Shown: positions 1 through 9,885 of the stretch, one piece after another
Layout: every line of letters begins with the position of its first letter
How positions within the stretch are numbered: the first letter of the stretch is position 1
NCBI GenBank assembly: GCA_963970005.1
Contig: CAXAMN010014002.1
Span: 70,960-134,959 of the forward strand
Reading direction: 5' to 3'
DNA length: 64,000 nucleotides
Source of the DNA: Durusdinium trenchii
Taxonomy: Eukaryota; Sar; Dinophyceae; Suessiales; Symbiodiniaceae
Position numbers and translations under genes: made by a program
The notes under the pieces: generated by a model
Told to the model about the DNA's origin: nothing
Seen by the model: the letters and a program-made list of their open reading frames with translations, nothing else
Database searches by the model: none

Positions 1-118
1 AGTGGTGTGAGATGTGAGGTGTGTGATGAGTGGTGTGTGATGAGTGGTGTGTGATGAGTGGTGCAAGATGAGTGGTGTGAGAAGAGTGGTGCAAGATGAG
101 TGGTGTGAGATGAGTGCT
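1..118. repeat. GATGAGTGGTGT-like minisatellite
   Basis: Degenerate tandem units of about 12 bp built on GATGAGTGGTGT, with variants such as GTGTGATGAGTG and GCAAGATGAGTG. The array is cut by the window start and runs directly into the 42-bp array. Confidence 0.8.
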
Positions 119-625
119 GCGCCTGCCAGGAAATCTACACATGGAGGTTCACAAAGCGCTGTGCCTGCCACGAAATCTGCACGTGGAGGTTCACAAAGTG
201 CTGTGCCTGCCACGAAATCTGCACATGGAGGTTCACAAAGTGCTGCGCCTGCCACGAAATCTGCACCTCGAGCTTCACAAAGCGCTGCGTCTGCCACGAA
301 ATCTGCACATGGAGGTTCACAAAGTGCTGCGCCTGCCACGAAATCTGCACATGGAGGTTCACAAAGTGCTGCGTCTGCCACGAATTCTGGTGACGTCTCG
401 GTGTGTGTTGTCACAAAGTGCTGCGCCTGCCACGAATTCTGCACGTGGAGGTTCACAAAGTGCTGCGCCTGCCACGAACTCTGCACGTCAACAAACAAGT
501 GAATACTCTAATCACAATGGAGGGACGGACCGGCGACCACCGCCGACAACCGCAGACAACACAACACCCACAGCCTCTAACGGAGCATGGAGGTTCACAA
601 AGTGCTGCGCCTGCCACGAATTCTG
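115..625 (+). repeat. 42-bp tandem array, open in frame as a 14-residue repeat
   Basis: Units start at 115, 157, 199, 241, 283 and 325. Each is 42 bp and carries TGCTGCGCCTGCCACGAAAT followed by CTGCACATGGAGGTTCACAA. A 52-bp variant follows at 367, then units at 419 and 461, and a detached partial unit at 589-625. Because 42 is divisible by three, several frames stay open: one + frame reads as repeats of HGGSQSAAPATKSA. The open frames follow from the period and are not by themselves evidence of a gene. Sites with A or G and C or T differences separate the units, so the array is not freshly expanded. Confidence 0.85.
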
Positions 626-904
626 GTGTGTGTGATCTCTGTGTGTGTGATCTCTGTCTGTGTCGTCTCGGTGTGTGTTGTCTTTGTGTGTGTGTGTTGT
701 CTCGGTGTGTGGTCTCTGTACGTGTTGTCTCGGTGTGGAGGGAGGATGATCTCTGTGTGTGTTGTCTCGGTGTGTGTGTGATCTCTGTGTGTGTGTGATG
801 TGTGTTGTCTCGGTGTGTGTGATCTCTGTGTGTGTGATCTCTGTGTGTGTGTTGTCTCTGTGTGTGTTGTCTCTGTGTGTGTTGTTGTCTCGGTGTGGAG
901 GGAG
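624..904. repeat. GT-rich compound satellite
   Basis: Low-complexity DNA made of alternating GATCTCTGTGTGTG and TTGTCTCGGTGTG blocks. Long ORFs across it on both strands are artefacts of the simple sequence. Confidence 0.85.
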
Positions 905-1503
905 GCGGCGGGAAGCGGGCGGCGGGAGGCAGATGAGACATAGAAAAGAAGAACTCCACACTAAGATGTGGGGAACAAAAAACTCTCCCTGGGAGTGGAA
1001 GATGTGCCTCTTTTGGGGTGGATTGGGGGGTCCAAATGGGCGGCATATCTTCCACTCCCATGGATTTTTCAGGCGGTTTAATGGATCTGTTCGAGGGAAG
1101 CACTTTTTTTGGTTACATCGCTTCCGTCTTCGACAACACGCGGTGGTTCCGATGGCTTCGAGTGGAGAGCTGTCGGGGGCGCCAAGGCGGTCAGGAGATC
1201 GAGTGTTGGATGCGTCGTGTAGGTGTCGTAGCGAACCTGAGGTTCGTCACCGGCAAAATGACAGTGTTGAACAGAGGGTGCAGTGGATCCCTGGGGATGG
1301 AAACTGAGAATAGGGGCCAGCATGACCATCATGGCGAGTGAAACTGTTGGATGATTGGCTGCTGGGAATGTTGGGTCATTAGCTGCTTGGGGAATTGGAG
1401 GGGCAATCATGTTGGGTAAATCTTGGATCATTGTCAGCTGCTGGGTTGCTGGGGAAGAACACTGCGAGCTAGCACCACTAGATTTCAAAAACAAATATAT
1501 AAA
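905..1503. other. Non-coding, with a decayed family A fragment
   Basis: The palindromic core CGAACCTGAGGTTCG lies at 1232-1246 and CAGTGGATCCCTGGGG at 1281-1296. Both resemble one arm of family A. From about 1335 to 1455, loose GCTGCTGGG-type repetition is visible. No gene is supported. Confidence 0.4.
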
Positions 1504-1602
1504 CATCTTTCATTGGAGAGAGAGAGCCTGTTTTCAAAAATTTGTGAATGTCTTGATTTAAACACATATTTCATTGGAGAGAGCCTGTTTTAAAAATGTT
1601 TC
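1504..1602. repeat. Two-copy direct repeat, about 60-bp period
   Basis: TTTCATTGGAGAGAG followed by GCCTGTTTT and an A-rich tail occurs at about 1508 and again at about 1569, with small indels. Confidence 0.7.
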
Positions 1603-1679
1603 GATTTGTTTTAATCAAGGATTCTGGCCTTACCATATGAAAGATTGTGTATAACACTAGATCACACTGCTTACGTCCG

Positions 1680-1772
1680 GACGACTGGAACATCCAGGCG
1701 GCACGAGCGGCGGAGCAGCAAGCACGCATTGCAGAACGAGAGGCGCGGAAGGACGATGGTGAAGGGTTTTGA
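1680..1772 (+). CDS. Candidate C-terminal exon fragment, Ala/Arg/Glu-rich helix
   Basis: The frame starting with GAC at 1680 reads DDWNIQAARAAEQQ, then a charged Arg/Glu/Lys stretch, and stops at TGA 1770-1772. Composition is GC-rich and helix-like, unlike the flanking AT-rich DNA. No start codon lies near it and no clear acceptor site was found, so it would be a terminal exon or a gene remnant. Family unknown. Confidence 0.22.
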   Translation, partial: DDWNIQAARAAEQQARIAEREARKDDGEGF

Positions 1773-1861
1773 AGGTGTGATCTAGGTAGGTCATGGAATG
1801 TCATAGATGATCAGATGTACATGCATGATGTTTTGTTATTTCCCTACATGTACATTTATTT

Positions 1862-1925
1862 CCCTAGGGCACCAACCATCTCAGAAGGTGGTTAGACCCC
1901 TGTGGCCCAGTCAGGTGGTTGGAGG
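1862..1925. repeat. Family A hairpin, degenerate copy
   Basis: Begins CCCTAGGGCACCAACCATC and carries CTCAGAAGGTGGTTAGAC, matching the GGTGGTTAG stem variant also seen at 37359. The conserved centre is lost. Confidence 0.5.
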
Positions 1926-1947
1926 TTTCGGATTTGTTGATTTGCAG

Positions 1948-2492
1948 TTCACCTCACCACCTCCGTGGAAGTCATCCACCGGACTGGTTGGGCGAAGGAA
2001 CCGGCTCGCTTGGGTCGTTTGAATTCGCGTGGACCTCGGTGGAACTGGCCGTGCCACGTGAGGCGAAGGCCACGATCACCAAGCTCCGCCAGCGTGCGGC
2101 AGTTGGGAACCACAGTTCGACCTGAGGGATGGGCAGTTAGTCAAACTCATGGTCTGAAGTTACTTTCAAGGTAAGTGAGTCTGGTTTTAAGGTATCTGGG
2201 TCAAGGATTGAGGCTTGGATTTTACTTCTTTTGCAGACCCCGAACCCCAAAACCATCCGGTTTTGCTGAATTCTTCGTTCTTCACCGGGTGCGTCCGGAA
2301 AGGCCGCGAACGCGTTTTGGCGACGCGTCCGTAGACCGTTCACCTGTTGTGGAGTCATGGATTTCAGCCCGGAGCAATTTTAGCAGGTCAGAGGCCTTTG
2401 ACTCCCTATTCGACGACCCCTTGGCCGAGACGAAAAGGAACCAATCAACTCTTTTTGCCGCAGTGGTGACGTTTTATGGGGTCCTGTCATAG
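1948..2492 (+). CDS. Candidate two-exon coding remnant with a 66-nt GT-AG intron
   Basis: A donor CAAG/GTAAGT at 2171 and a polypyrimidine acceptor TTCTTTTGCAG ending at 2236 delimit a 66-nt intron. The open frame that reaches the donor leaves two bases and continues in frame into 2237-2492, ending at TAG 2490-2492. The second exon contains SEAFDSLFDDPLAETKRNQ, which looks like protein. Exon 1 is doubtful because two other frames there look more protein-like: one with ELAVPREAKATITKLRQRAA, stopping at 2123-2125, and one with WEPQFDLRDGQLVKLMV, stopping just before the donor. A broken gene with a frameshift near 2100 explains this as well as a live one. No family recognised. Confidence 0.28.
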
Positions 2493-3929
2493 ACACAGCA
2501 TGAAGCATCCATATGTGGAAGTGGGTGGTTTGATGGGTTGGTGAAGTCGGTTTGGGTTGGCAACACGTGTTGTGCTGGGTGATTGATGTTCTTTGGGTTG
2601 ACTGAGGTGATTAGCTGGATGATCTTGGATTGGTGGGTGAAATACTGTAGTAGGAGTTACTGAGTCGTTGTAGGTGTTCTTGAGCATTTGTTTGTCCAGA
2701 AGCAAGCACATGTGTGAATCCCAATAGGGCATCCTCGCTTTGTGTTCATGCCCATAACTGTCCACCCCTTGGCCCTTGGGCTAAAGTGCTCTACAGCAGA
2801 AACTCTTAGAGTCCCAGTTGTTGTCTTGGAGTTTTCCTTCTTTGTTGATCATCCTCCAATCCTCACCCACATGTGGAAAATCCATGAAACTCTCTAAACA
2901 TTAATTCACGCAGCATTTCCGGGCCACGGCAAGAGGAAACATATGTCATGATAGGCGTAGCGAGCATACCCGAGCCAACCCATCATCTCTATGCTTTTCT
3001 TTATATGTGTATTTCCCCTATATTTTCCCTATGGCTGAATCCTCAAACCTGGGGAATATTCAAATCCATGTCTACCAGTCTACCGCGAAACGAGGTGAAC
3101 TCGGACGATGAAACCTTGGGAGAGATGTCCGGTGGCCCACGGAGTCCGTAGGAAGTGGAAGGAACAAATGTGACTGGCCTCTCTACCTCCATTAAAAGGG
3201 GTCAATGGGGGGTAGAGAAGGAGTTAAAAGGGGTGCTTGAAAAGGGGTCCTCCATTAACTGGGTGCGTTTTTCAAGTGAAAAGGTGTCTTTCTGAGGCGG
3301 CATTTTGATTTGAGTCCCATTTTTAGGGTCACGGCTCCGCCATTGGTCCACATACTTGCCTTTCACTGGTTGATGAATCGAGGGGGGTCTCTCCTCAAGG
3401 GAACAACGAATAGATAAATGATCATGAACCCAAAGGGGTGCCCCTGCCCCTCCCCTAGTCTAATTAAGGATTACCTTTGATACCCCTCCCCTGTATGTGT
3501 TTTTCTCAAAAGGGGCACCACTTTGGGGGAACGGTGTTTTGGCCATGTGTTTGGTGCATCCAGCCATCCCATCGGCCACAGCCCTGGTGTTTTGAAAGAT
3601 TAGATTCTTGGAATGGAATTGGTTAGGGATCTCCCAAGCAGCTATGGATAGCTATGGGTATAGTTCTGATCTTTCTTCCACCTCTCACTTCACTGAAAGT
3701 CTTGGTCAGGGATTTCCTACCAGCTCTAAAGATTAAGCAGGTGGTATTAGGGTACGCTTTGATTGTCCCTACTTGAGACATGCCTATTTGAGTTCACAGG
3801 AGGCCGACCCATCACTCCAGAATGTCCCTATCAAGCAAGCCACCCAGTCCACACTGTGAGGGGTTCAGTCGACACTCTAGCCCTTAGAATCGGTCGAAGG
3901 GAACATCTACAGGAAATCAATGTTCCCAA
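2493..3929. other. No gene seen; G-rich low-complexity patch
   Basis: 3190-3300 and 3420-3530 carry scattered AAAAGGGG and GGGGTGCC-type words without a fixed period. Short ORFs here lack protein-like composition. Confidence 0.5.
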
Positions 3930-4000
3930 ATGTGCCGATCAGTTGGGCTGGTGCCTCGGGGGTCAATGTAGGCACATATTCCATACATGGAGTGTCTGTT
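3930..4000. repeat. Family B element, 3' half
   Basis: TGCCGATCAGTTGGGCTG, then GGGGTCAATGTAGGCACAT and CCATACATGGAGTGTCTG, match the right part of the copy at 15764-15856. Confidence 0.65.
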
Positions 4001-4064
4001 TTTTTCATGTCCAGGGAACACACATGGCGTCGGTTTACCAAGCCATCTATGGTTCTAGATAGGC

Positions 4065-4087
4065 GTATATATATATATATATATTTA
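4065..4087. repeat. (TA)n microsatellite
   Basis: Uninterrupted TA dinucleotides of about 20 bp, just after the family B copy. Confidence 0.9.
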
Positions 4088-5570
4088 TCAAGCCAGGCGT
4101 ATATGGCAATCTATGTGTTCTTGGCCCACAAGAGACGGAGACCTCCAAGCATCCTCAGCCTCTTTGTTGATGCAGAAGAAGTGGGTACTGGCTGACTAGC
4201 CGACCTAGAATCCAGTACCCACTTCCTCAGATCTGTGGCCAGTGGATCCACTTTCAGAAGGCTCTCGTCGCCAGCCCGAGCCATTCCAAGGCGCAAGCAG
4301 CTTGCCTCAGCTCAGGGAGAGGCAGAGCAGGCCTGCAGGGACCACAGAAGTGATGGAGACCACAGGAAGAGTGATGAGAAGTGGATACAGCTGGAGGATA
4401 AAAATTACTATATTATATTCATAATGATTCAACACATGTAGAACTCAAACAAATGATAGGCTATATCTTCTAAGCGTTAACATCTTTTTTTTGTCAACAT
4501 TGGTCAACCGTGTTTTTGACGATTGAATTTATCCAAGTGTTTGTCTTTACATGTTTGTTGGCTTCCTAAGGTTGTTTCTAACAGCACCCTTTCTTTGTGC
4601 TATCCCACATGAAGAACATTCATGGCGGACGAGTGGTCCTCCTAAAGCCTTGAGGAGTGACTCGGCAAATGGGCATGGTTCCCCTGTCCTGAGCGTTATG
4701 GTGGATTGAGCGTAGATGGGACAAATGTCCAAGTTGCTTGGTTTAGTCGTGGACCCCCATTTGTCCAAGACATCTTGGGGTGCCACCATCGAATTACTCG
4801 GGTTCACCACGGTATAGAAAAACCTACTTCTCCCCCCTACATCTCCCCTTAGTCTGTTTTTCCAAGGGGGATACCTACCATGGGGATGTTTTTTTAACCT
4901 ACCCGGTATGAGCTGCACAAGAAAGTAAAGATCGAGAGACCAATGAGTAACAAGTGCATCGCTACGGTCGCAACAAGTGCATTTTAGTAGCAAGAAGCTA
5001 CTAGTAGCAAGGTGCCTTACTATACTAGTCCCCTGAAAGCCTCCCCGAACGCCTCATAGGCCTCATACGCCCGCGCCAGGCCAAGCAGGACTTACGCGCT
5101 TTGCGGCAGGTTGGAGGGGGGTGTTTGGTGAGGGTGGGCTGATGTTCGACTCACTTAGGTGGGTGAATCGCCTTCTGAAACTCTTTGCCGCACATTTTTA
5201 GGCCGCAAATCCGAAGTACATGTGGCCAACTCCGGCAAATCCTTGACCCTCAAAGAATGCATCAACCATGTCATCAACATCCCCATTTTGCGGGGGTCAA
5301 AGACGTTTGCAAAACGTCTTTGCAACAGAGGTTGAAGAACCCTATAGACTAGATTGTCCCATATAGGTACTCCACTAGAGTCCTATAAGGTCACTTAACC
5401 TCTCTTGCTTTGCAACAAGTTACGGCACCCCAAATCCAACCACCGAACCGGTGGCTCCCACGATCCGGCTCCCGTTCGACGCGGCGGAACGGCCCCACGG
5501 TGCCAGGCCTCCCCCACTGCGAGCCCGATTGGGAGCCCTCGGACCAGTGAGGCGAGCAGCATCGGACAGC
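4088..5570. other. No gene supported; family C copy at 4983-5025
   Basis: The words TACTAGTAGCAAGGTGCC recur at 43262-43345 and in pieces at 54030 and 55575 (family C). A GC-rich patch at 5430-5560 has no convincing frame. Confidence 0.45.
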
Positions 5571-5713
5571 TCCACCTGCGCTCAGGGAGTCGTTTGTTGT
5601 GTGGGTTCGTCTATCCCTATACAGCTATAGTTATATATTCAGTTATAAAAACTTATAACTGTCATACAAGTAGCAGCTTAAAAGAGTAGGGATCCACCTG
5701 CGCTCAGGGAGTC
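5571..5713. repeat. 21-bp direct repeat pair
   Basis: TCCACCTGCGCTCAGGGAG followed by TC is present exactly at 5571-5591 and 5693-5713, 122 bp apart. Confidence 0.85.
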
Positions 5714-5773
5714 ATGGTGATTGGAGAATTTGTTAATGTAGGTCGGTGCCAGCAAGTCGGGTCTGTTTTCGTT

Positions 5774-5810
5774 CCGAACCTGAGGTTCGGCACGACTGGA
5801 TTTCTAGGGG
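5774..5810 (+). repeat. Family A, right arm only
   Basis: CCGAACCTGAGGTTCGG leads into CACGACTGGATTTCTAGGGG, the same arm as at 33035-33079. Confidence 0.65.
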
Positions 5811-5842
5811 TATAGGTATCGAGTCGAGGTCCACTATTCATT

Positions 5843-5908
5843 CCCTGGACACTCCATGAGACTGGCATATTGGCCTACCTCTTTTTGGTGGTTGAAGAGG
5901 GGTCAGAC
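5843..5908. repeat. Family B element
   Basis: Starts CCCTGGACACTCCATGAGAC and ends near GGTTGAAGAGGGGTCAG. It lies about 32 bp after a family A arm, the arrangement also seen at 19275-19489. Confidence 0.55.
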
Positions 5909-6224
5909 CCGGCGTTTGAGACCCACACCGGGCTTGGCATGGACCAGACTGGAAGACCATTTTCCTCTCAGACCAAGTGGTTTTGAGGTTCCATGTTGAT
6001 CTTCCAGAATGTAAATCCTCAAAATCATCAAGCTCCACCTGCTGTGTTGGTGTCTTACTGCACGTCTTGAGTACCAATCTTCTTTCCTTGTAGTGACTCG
6101 CCACGGTGCATTCTCGGCGGCGGTTTCACGGTCTTTCGGTCAGCCTTCACTGGGGCCATCTACACCTGTTAGAACAGCGGTGTGCTCGAGTTTTCTGCAA
6201 CGAAAACAAGATATTGAACCAAAC

Positions 6225-6298
6225 CCTCAAATAGAACAGTCAATCCCCACTAAAAAACGACTAAACATGTATTGGACATCGTTTTTATCTATTTGAGG
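6225..6298. repeat. MITE-like hairpin, 74 bp
   Basis: Exact 11-bp terminal inverted repeats, CCTCAAATAGA and TCTATTTGAGG, enclose a second inverted pair, AAAAACGA and TCGTTTTT. Confidence 0.65.
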
Positions 6299-7019
6299 AC
6301 CACAATATGACGTCCGTGCAGTTGGGACGTCCGCGCAGATTTGATGAAACGATTCTGTGTCCCGGGAGGCCGGCCAAATTGACACGCCTGGAGCCTCAAG
6401 ACGCGGGGCTACGCGGGCTGGTGGTTTGAGCATCCAGTCAATGAGGTTCGGGTTCTTGGGTCTCCCCACTCAAAGGAATTGGGCGGAGGAGAAAGGTTGA
6501 TCTTGATGTGCGAAACAGCGCCAGGGGGGTCGTATGAGATAAGGCCCTGCTTCAAATATGTTCAGCATTGGCATCATGCTCACCAATGATGACCATGATG
6601 CCTGACAAGATTCGCATGAGTCACAGAAGTTCCACTGGTCAAAACATGTCGACCTTTGTTGGGCTCAATGAGTTTTGAAGAGAGGACGACGAAGAGCCTG
6701 AGTTCAAATCGATGTCTCCCAAAATGGTCAAAACCTTGTTCTGGACTGGTTTTGAAGAAGTAACACACGATGTCCCCAAGAATGGTTAACATGTTGCTTG
6801 CACCTGTCAACGTTCTCGAAGGAACTTCTACATTTTTTGAAGAACATGCTTCAGTTGACCATAAACGCTCATAGCAGTGCGGAAGCAATCCAGATTAACA
6901 ACTGCAGCAGCCAATGTGCCACATTGGAGTCCCAGGACGCAGTCGACCATCTTCGGTATTAAGTCTATCATTTAGACTGACTTGTTAATAACCCCCTATA
7001 CATAGACTCTTGATTGAAG
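6299..7019. other. No feature seen
   Basis: Ordinary non-repetitive DNA. ORFs on either strand are short and not protein-like. A partial family F sequence (ATAGACTCTTGATT) is at 7001-7014. Confidence 0.4.
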
Positions 7020-7313
7020 ACCCCGCGCCATGTGTTTTAAACCCCGCGCCATTTGTTCTAACCCCCTCACCATTTGTTTTAAGCCCCGCGCCATTTATTT
7101 TTTCCCCCTCCCGCCATTTGTTTTAACCACCCACCAGTTGTTTTTAACCTCGCGCAATTTATTTTAACCCCCCGCGATTGGTTATTAACCTCCGCGCTAT
7201 TGGGTTTAACCCCTCGCCATTGGTTTTATTCACCCACCATGTGTTTTAACCCTCGTGCCATTGGTTTTATCTCCGCGCCATTTGTTTGATCATCGCGCCA
7301 ATTGTTAAAAACC
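7020..7313. repeat. 21-bp minisatellite, about 14 copies
   Basis: Units of 20-23 bp resemble CCCCGCGCCATTTGTTTTAA. About fourteen follow head to tail, each with several substitutions, so the array is old. Each unit pairs a GC-rich half with an AT-rich half. Confidence 0.9.
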
Positions 7314-7530
7314 TTTTATATAACTTGTTTTATTGATCAAGCGTCTACATTACTCAACATCCTACTAGAGAGGCACTGACTCTCGTTTGCTTGAAACCAC
7401 CTTCCTCTCCACCCCTGTTTGTGTCCTCCAGAGAAGCCTTTTGTTTAGATTGTTTTGAAAGACCTACTTCTGCGCACCTGTTCCGCTCAAGCAAAGCTTT
7501 TCTGGCACTGTTTGACCTTTTTGTTCTCCA

Positions 7531-7735
7531 ATGGAGCCTGCTGCACCTGCCAATGGCTTGATGTCACGATTGCGTGACTTGAAGCAGCAAAGAATCTCAC
7601 TTGGCTGTGGAAAAGAAGCGCCTTTCAAAGGTCGTCAAGCAGGAGCAAAAGCGCTTGGCAAGATTGAAGAAGACCCTCAGCAAGCTGTCGGAAGAAGACT
7701 TGTTGCTGCGCATGGAGATCAAACATCGCACCTGA
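7531..7735 (+). pseudogene. Frameshifted Lys/Arg-rich coiled-coil ORF
   Basis: ATG at 7531 has a good context (TCCAATGG). Frame 1 reads MEPAAPANGLMSRLRDLKQQ and continues to about 7603. There one surplus base moves the protein-like reading to the next frame: from 7604 it reads AVEKKRLSKVVKQEQKRLAR, then a Leu/Lys helix with SKLSEEDLLLRMEIK, to TGA at 7733-7735. Joined, the two parts make a regular amphipathic, basic coiled coil of about 67 residues. From memory, similar short basic coiled coils recur in dinoflagellate predicted proteins, some of them repeat-associated; that is not verified here. If the stop is genuine this is a fragment, as no partner domain follows. A sequencing error at 7603 would restore the frame but not lengthen it. 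Confidence 0.5.
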
Positions 7736-8302
7736 GCCATTGAGTGATCCTCGCTTTTTCCTTTTCTGGAACTGAACAGTTCTGAACAGCCAGACATCGT
7801 GAGTGGTGTCGGAAAAGCGCAAAGAATTGCTGTCAATCCGTTCCTGCTCCAATATTGTTTGTTGTTTGTGACTCTGTTTGCTTCTACTGATCAATAGCAC
7901 ACCATCTTGTTTTTGAGAAGATGTGACAATTGACCAGGTCAGCGCCACCGATAGGTGTAAACCGCGCCTGCAAGACATCCGCAAGGCAGCAGTTCATTGC
8001 TGTGTGTTATCGCATAGACGCAACTATTTCTATTCAATTTCCAACAAATATAATTGTTCGTGGAAACATCGGACTGAAGTGTCAGCGGTTCTTTTTGTAC
8101 TATACTCCGCAGCAACACAGCCCAACACACCGCAGTGACCCACAAACTGCTGAGCATCACATTGCTTCGTTGGAGTTGCAGAAAAGGAACCGTGACGAAC
8201 ACACAGAACCCGGTAGCCAAGCCATATGCGGTGTGCCTCCTGTCATTGCCAGCCATCATCCATGCTGGCAGAACTTACGTATCACGGCGAATTCGTACGG
8301 AC
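7736..8302. other. No gene supported
   Basis: Follows the coiled-coil remnant. Several 60-130 codon frames are open on both strands, but none is clearly protein-like. Possibly the rest of a decayed element. Confidence 0.35.
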
Positions 8303-8580
8303 AAGAAACTGAAAAGGAAGTACCTTGAGTGCGCCCTTTCACCCTGACAGTTTACCAAAGAAGGGTGTTAAAGCCTCTTTTTTCCTGCCCGCTCGTGGCG
8401 GGGAATCTGCGCGAGAAAAGGGAAGTGAAGAGGAAGTAGCCTGGCAGTGCGCCAAAGGAGGATTGAAGCCCGCTCATCGGTAGTCAAAAGGGAAGAGGAA
8501 GCACCTTGGCAGCGCGCCAAAGGAAGAGTAAAGCCCGCTCGTCGGTCGTAGGAGAGAGGAACTGAAAAGGAAGTAGGTAG
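8303..8580 (+). repeat. Degenerate tandem array, left part
   Basis: Units of roughly 70-90 bp contain GAACTGAAAAGGAAGTA, then TTGGCAGTGCGCCAAAGGA, then TAAAGCCCGCTCGTCGGT. Copies begin near 8303, 8412, 8487 and 8556. The last is interrupted by the element at 8608 and resumes at 9747. Confidence 0.7.
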
Positions 8581-8607
8581 CATATATGGTAGCACGATTT
8601 CTTTTAT

Positions 8608-9746
8608 CTATACCTAGATCTTCAGTCCGGCACTTTTACAGGGTCCGGCGCCGGACTTCCAACTCCGGCGTTTTTCTGGATTTGGTCCGGCGGTTTTTCC
8701 AAGTCACTTGAAATGTGGATTCTCAAGGCTTTGCATTCTTTGTGGCTTGCAGGCTTGCATTTCTTTGAAGGTAATGATTTGCTTGCAAAGTGTGCTCGTT
8801 TGCCTGTTCCGCTGTTTTCTCATTCCACCGGTTTCAGCATGGTTCACACTGGATCAATCAGATCCGTTTAGGTGATCTTCTAAGTGAAATCGGATGAAAT
8901 TGGTACAGTGCGATGCACGTGTTGAAAGACCCAAGTGGGTGTACCTAAGCTGAAAGAACATAGGCAAAGATGTACTCCCATTGTTTCAGGATGTCGGGGC
9001 GCTGGGATATAATTAGTTCTAGTTGCGCAGGTTTGCAGAGCCTGCCGGACAAGTTTTGGGCTGTGGAACATGTGTTGTTCAGAATCTCAATGTTTTGCAG
9101 AGAGTTGCTAAGAAAAATTGCACGTCGTAACTCCGGCGTTTTTTCCCGTAACTCCGGCGTAATTTCCCGTAACTCCGGCGTAATTTCCCGTAACTCCGGC
9201 GTATTTTTTTGGACTCAGTCTTTTGAATTTTGAAAAGTTTTTCAACTAAGAGTTTCGACAGGAACCATGAGTGCTGCTACTTTATTGGCGGGGCCGTCCT
9301 GAGGCAAGCAATAAAAAACAATTTAAAACCATAATATAGAATCATGGAGAGCCACTTTGTAAAAAACAATTAGAGACACGGGTGCAGAGAAATAGGGGTT
9401 CCTTGCCACATACTCCTTGGTTTCTTCTTGGAAGTCTTTGCTTGGGCACAAGTTTGCTTATATTTTGTGATGGTTCTGCTCTTAGGCCATTCGGAAGATG
9501 GGCGAGGGCAATGGGAACGGGAAGGCTCCAGTGCTGGGTTGTGGAATGAGTGTGTTCCAGAAAAACTACTTGTGGCGCAAAGGCAGTTTGCTTGTGTATG
9601 ATCCAGCCTTTTATCATCTCTGTTTTTCAGAATCTTGGATCCGGATGTTTTTTCAGGTCTCCGGCGTTTTTTTCGGAATCCGGCGGAAAATTTTGCCGGA
9701 TTGAGGTCCGGCACTTTTTTCCGCCCAAAGGAGGATCCAGGTATAG
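8608..9746 (+). mobile_element. 1.1-kb non-autonomous transposon-like element, copy 1
   Basis: Ends are CTATACCTAGATC (8608-8620) and GATCCAGGTATAG (9734-9746), inverted repeats with one mismatch. The likely target duplication is TATA or TA at both edges. The second copy (60356-61385) matches over its whole length, almost perfectly at 9411-9540. Both ends are crowded with TCCGGCGTTTTT and TCCGGCAC words, like subterminal transposase-binding motifs. No transposase frame exists; the minus-strand ORFs shared by both copies follow from DNA identity. It carries about 55 bp (near 9541-9595) absent from copy 2. It sits inside a tandem array, which dates the insertion after the array. Confidence 0.7.
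9126..9211 (+). repeat. Internal 20-bp tandem repeats of the element
   Basis: Four units of about 20 bp, each close to CCCGTAACTCCGGCGTAATT. Copy 2 has only two units at 60853-60900, so repeat number differs between copies. Confidence 0.85.
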
Positions 9747-9885
9747 GCAGTGAGTGCGCCAACAAAGCATTAAACCCCGTTCGTCCCATCCAGTAATGGC
9801 GGGGAAACCGTACGAACGAGGAACTAAAACGGAAGTAGCTGGAGTCCTTTCATTTCAGCAGTGTGCCACAGAAGGATTTTGTTCC
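9747..9885 (+). repeat. Tandem array, right part
   Basis: Continues the 8303-8580 array: GCAGTGAGTGCGCC, then CATTAAACCCCGTTCGTC, then GAGGAACTAAAACGGAAGTA, then a final GCAGTGTGCCACAGAAGGA. Confidence 0.6.

Noticed and set aside
626-900. GT-rich satellite as telomere repeat
   Set aside because: The units are GATCTCTGTGTGTG and TTGTCTCGGTGTG, not a TTTAGGG-type telomere.
453-1103. 216-codon minus frame
   Set aside because: Mostly the GT-rich satellite read in reverse (Thr/His/Arg repeats).
9342-9789. Minus-strand ORFs conserved between the two 1.1-kb elements
   Set aside because: The shared reading follows from recent DNA identity. The two copies differ by indels that break the frames, and no transposase motif is present.
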